In this document: piece after piece, positions 62,617-64,000 of the stretch
Layout: every line of letters starts with the position of its first letter
Position numbering within the stretch: position 1 is the stretch's first letter
Source: JAFKKS01 sp050187875
GTDB taxonomy: Bacteria; Pseudomonadota; Alphaproteobacteria; Rhizobiales; Xanthobacteraceae
Reading direction: 5' to 3'
DNA length: 64,000 bases
Assembly: GCA_050187875.1 (NCBI GenBank)
Contig: JBFWXB010000001.1
Span: 178,025-242,024, forward strand
Translations under genes and position numbers: made by a program
The notes under the pieces: generated by a model
The model's database searches: none
What the model saw: the letters and a program-made list of their open reading frames with translations, nothing else
Told to the model about the DNA's origin: nothing

Positions 62617-63780
62617 ATGATCCACGAAAAGGTTGAAAGCGTCGAGATAGCGAGCGGCCAAGACGGCGACTCGGAAATCTTCCGCACGCTGGAGTCGATC
62701 TGCGAGGAGTTTCCGGCGAAGTACTGGCGCGACCTCGAGGACGCTCCCCTCGCCGAGCGATACCCCGCGGCGTTCGTCGCCGCGCTCGAACAGGCGGGCT
62801 TTCTCAGCGCCGCCATTCCCGAAGAGCACGATGGCATCGGGCTGCCCATGAGCGCGCTGGCGCGCATCATCGAAACGATCCACGCCGCCGGATGCAACGG
62901 CGACACGCTCGCCGAGCAGTTCGCACTCTCGCAACTGCTTGTGCGTCACGGCAGCGATGCGATGCAATCCACGATTCTTCCGAGAATCGCGGAAGGTGCA
63001 AAGCTGCAGAGCCTGGCGATCTGGGAGCCGGCGAGCGGCCAGGACACGAAAAAGATCGAGACCACGGCCACCCGCAGCAAAAACGGCTTCGTGCTCAACG
63101 GTGCCAAACGATGGGTGCGCTTCGCCGACACCTCCGATCTGATGCTGGTCGTCGCACGCACCGGCGATAGCCCGGACAAGCTGTCGCTTTTCCTTGTCGA
63201 TCTCGCCGCGGATCGCGCGCGCCTCTCCGTCACGCCGATCGAAGCGATGAACAATTACGGCGGAACGGACGTGACGTTCGAAAACGTCGCCGTTTCCGCC
63301 GACAGCCTGGTTGGTGCGCTCGACGGGGGACTCGTTTGCCTGAAAGAGCTCGAGGCGATCAGCGGGATTCTCGCGGCCGCGGCCGCGGGCGGCTGCAGCC
63401 GCTTCTTTATGCGCAAAGGCGTCGACTACGCCAATGAGCGCGTCGTGTTCGGCAACCCGATCGGCAAATATCAGGGCATCCAGTTTCCGCTGGCCCAGAG
63501 CTACATGGAAAGCGAGGGAGCAAAGCTCCTCCTCGATCTTGCCGTCGCGCTTTACGAGGCGGGCCGCGAGTGCCACTCCGAAGCGTTGATCGCCCGGCAT
63601 ATGGCGGCGCAGGCCGCGTGGGAGACCGCGGATGCCGCGTTCACGACGCATGGCGGCTTCGCCTTCGCGCGCGAATACGACGTCGAGCGCAAGTGGCGCG
63701 AGGTCCGGCTGATGGTCAACGAGACGGCCAGTGCGCTTCCCCGATTCGCCGAAGAGGCGCTCGGCCTCAGCACGCACTGA
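62617..63780 (+). CDS. Acyl-CoA dehydrogenase, probable non-catalytic partner subunit
   Basis: A 387-residue acyl-CoA dehydrogenase paralog of the preceding protein (shared FPAKYWRDLE near the N-terminus). By hand alignment neither of the two known glutamate positions is acidic: the helix-G site reads EAISG and the C-terminal site VNETASA shifts the only Glu by one position. The beta-domain motif WEPASGQDTKKIETTA is also diverged. It may pair with the preceding protein as a heteromer, as the two pimeloyl-CoA dehydrogenase subunits PimC/PimD do. Activity on its own is doubtful but not excluded. Confidence 0.85.
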   Translation: MIHEKVESVEIASGQDGDSEIFRTLESICEEFPAKYWRDLEDAPLAERYPAAFVAALEQAGFLSAAIPEEHDGIGLPMSALARIIETIHAAGCNGDTLAEQFALSQLLVRHGSDAMQSTILPRIAEGAKLQSLAIWEPASGQDTKKIETTATRSKNGFVLNGAKRWVRFADTSDLMLVVARTGDSPDKLSLFLVDLAADRARLSVTPIEAMNNYGGTDVTFENVAVSADSLVGALDGGLVCLKELEAISGILAAAAAGGCSRFFMRKGVDYANERVVFGNPIGKYQGIQFPLAQSYMESEGAKLLLDLAVALYEAGRECHSEALIARHMAAQAAWETADAAFTTHGGFAFAREYDVERKWREVRLMVNETASALPRFAEEALGLSTH

Positions 63781-63866
63781 CATCGCGAAGGAACGCGTGC
63801 TCGATGCGGCCAATTTCTCGGCTGCGCCTCCTGAGCAGCGGACTTCAAGTTTAGGAGACGTAACGA

Positions 63867-64000
63867 ATGAAAGTACTCGTTCCCGTGAAGCGGGTGGTGG
63901 ATTTCAACGTGAAGGTGCGGGTGAAGTCGGACGGTTCGGGGGTAGAGCTTTCGAACGTGAAGATGTCGATGAACCCGTTTGACGAGATCGCGGTGGAGGA
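63867..64000 (+). CDS. etfB: Electron transfer flavoprotein beta subunit, C-terminus cut by window edge
   Basis: The first 44 residues are visible: MKVLVPVKRVVDFNVKVRV then VKMSMNPFDEIAVEE, which is the conserved N-terminus of EtfB. ETF takes electrons from acyl-CoA dehydrogenases to the quinone pool. TTAGGAGACG lies before the ATG. It follows the two acyl-CoA dehydrogenases by 86 nt, so it may be either the housekeeping etfBA or a pathway copy. Confidence 0.93.
   Translation, partial: MKVLVPVKRVVDFNVKVRVKSDGSGVELSNVKMSMNPFDEIAVE

Overview
The window is GC-rich, densely coded DNA from the chromosome of an alphaproteobacterium, most likely Hyphomicrobiales (Bradyrhizobium/Rhodopseudomonas/Xanthobacteraceae relatives). 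The evidence is the ispH-thrB-rnhA order, the cell-cycle proteins RcdA (DUF1465) and TrcR (DUF1013), DUF1192 and DUF4164 next to ZapA, a zinc-free L31, and palindromic intergenic repeats of the CGTCATCCTGAGGTG and GGGCTTGACCCGG types. No tRNA, rRNA, CRISPR array, insertion sequence, phage or plasmid module was seen. All assignments come from reading the sequence by eye and from memory of the families; no database search was run.

Positions 1-36.6 kb are mostly chromosomal core genes. In order: two divergent cation/proton antiporters (0-3.1 kb); a small catabolic group with a beta-keto acid cleavage enzyme, a 3-hydroxyacyl-CoA dehydrogenase, an SDR and succinate-semialdehyde dehydrogenase (3.1-7.5 kb); a sugar-acid-type IlvD/Edd dehydratase and an envelope protein (8.2-10.8 kb); zapA and DUF4164 divergent from the lower-glycolysis run tkt-gap-pgk-fba, then a ThiE-like gene (10.9-18 kb); a Sel1 protein, suhB, a non-flagellar MotA/OmpA pair and an ABC exporter (18-24 kb); rpmE, rcdA, DUF1192, a quinone oxidoreductase and a membrane GGDEF-EAL protein (24-29.7 kb); yqgE, a DsbD-N protein, a peroxiredoxin, rnhA, thrB, ispH and trcR (29.7-35.6 kb); and an SDR. 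Nearly every larger gap in this part carries a palindromic repeat.

Positions 36.6-64 kb form a catabolic region with a different character. It has no palindromic repeats, many GTG/TTG starts, and almost only CoA-thioester enzymes. It encodes three class III CoA-transferases (two of them fused double-domain proteins), three acyl-CoA dehydrogenases, three crotonase-fold enzymes (one resembling the ring-cleaving BadI), a BadH-like SDR, two Old Yellow Enzyme reductases, an HMG-CoA-lyase-like enzyme, an orphan OGDH-type E1, an MmgE/PrpD protein, an RraA/HMG-aldolase-like protein, a complete Liv-type ABC importer and the start of etfB. One GntR/FCD regulator sits in the middle. The motif TCCAA-NN-TTGGA, or close variants, appears in the three large divergent intergenic regions and includes one perfect 20-bp palindrome; it is probably the regulator's operator.

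The simplest reading is an inducible pathway: an organic acid is imported by the Liv-type transporter, activated by CoA transfer, dehydrogenated and hydrated, oxidised by the BadH-like SDR, ring-opened by the BadI-like hydrolase, and shortened by beta-oxidation through a two-subunit acyl-CoA dehydrogenase that passes electrons to ETF. A substituted alicyclic or terpenoid carboxylic acid is the favoured but unproven substrate.
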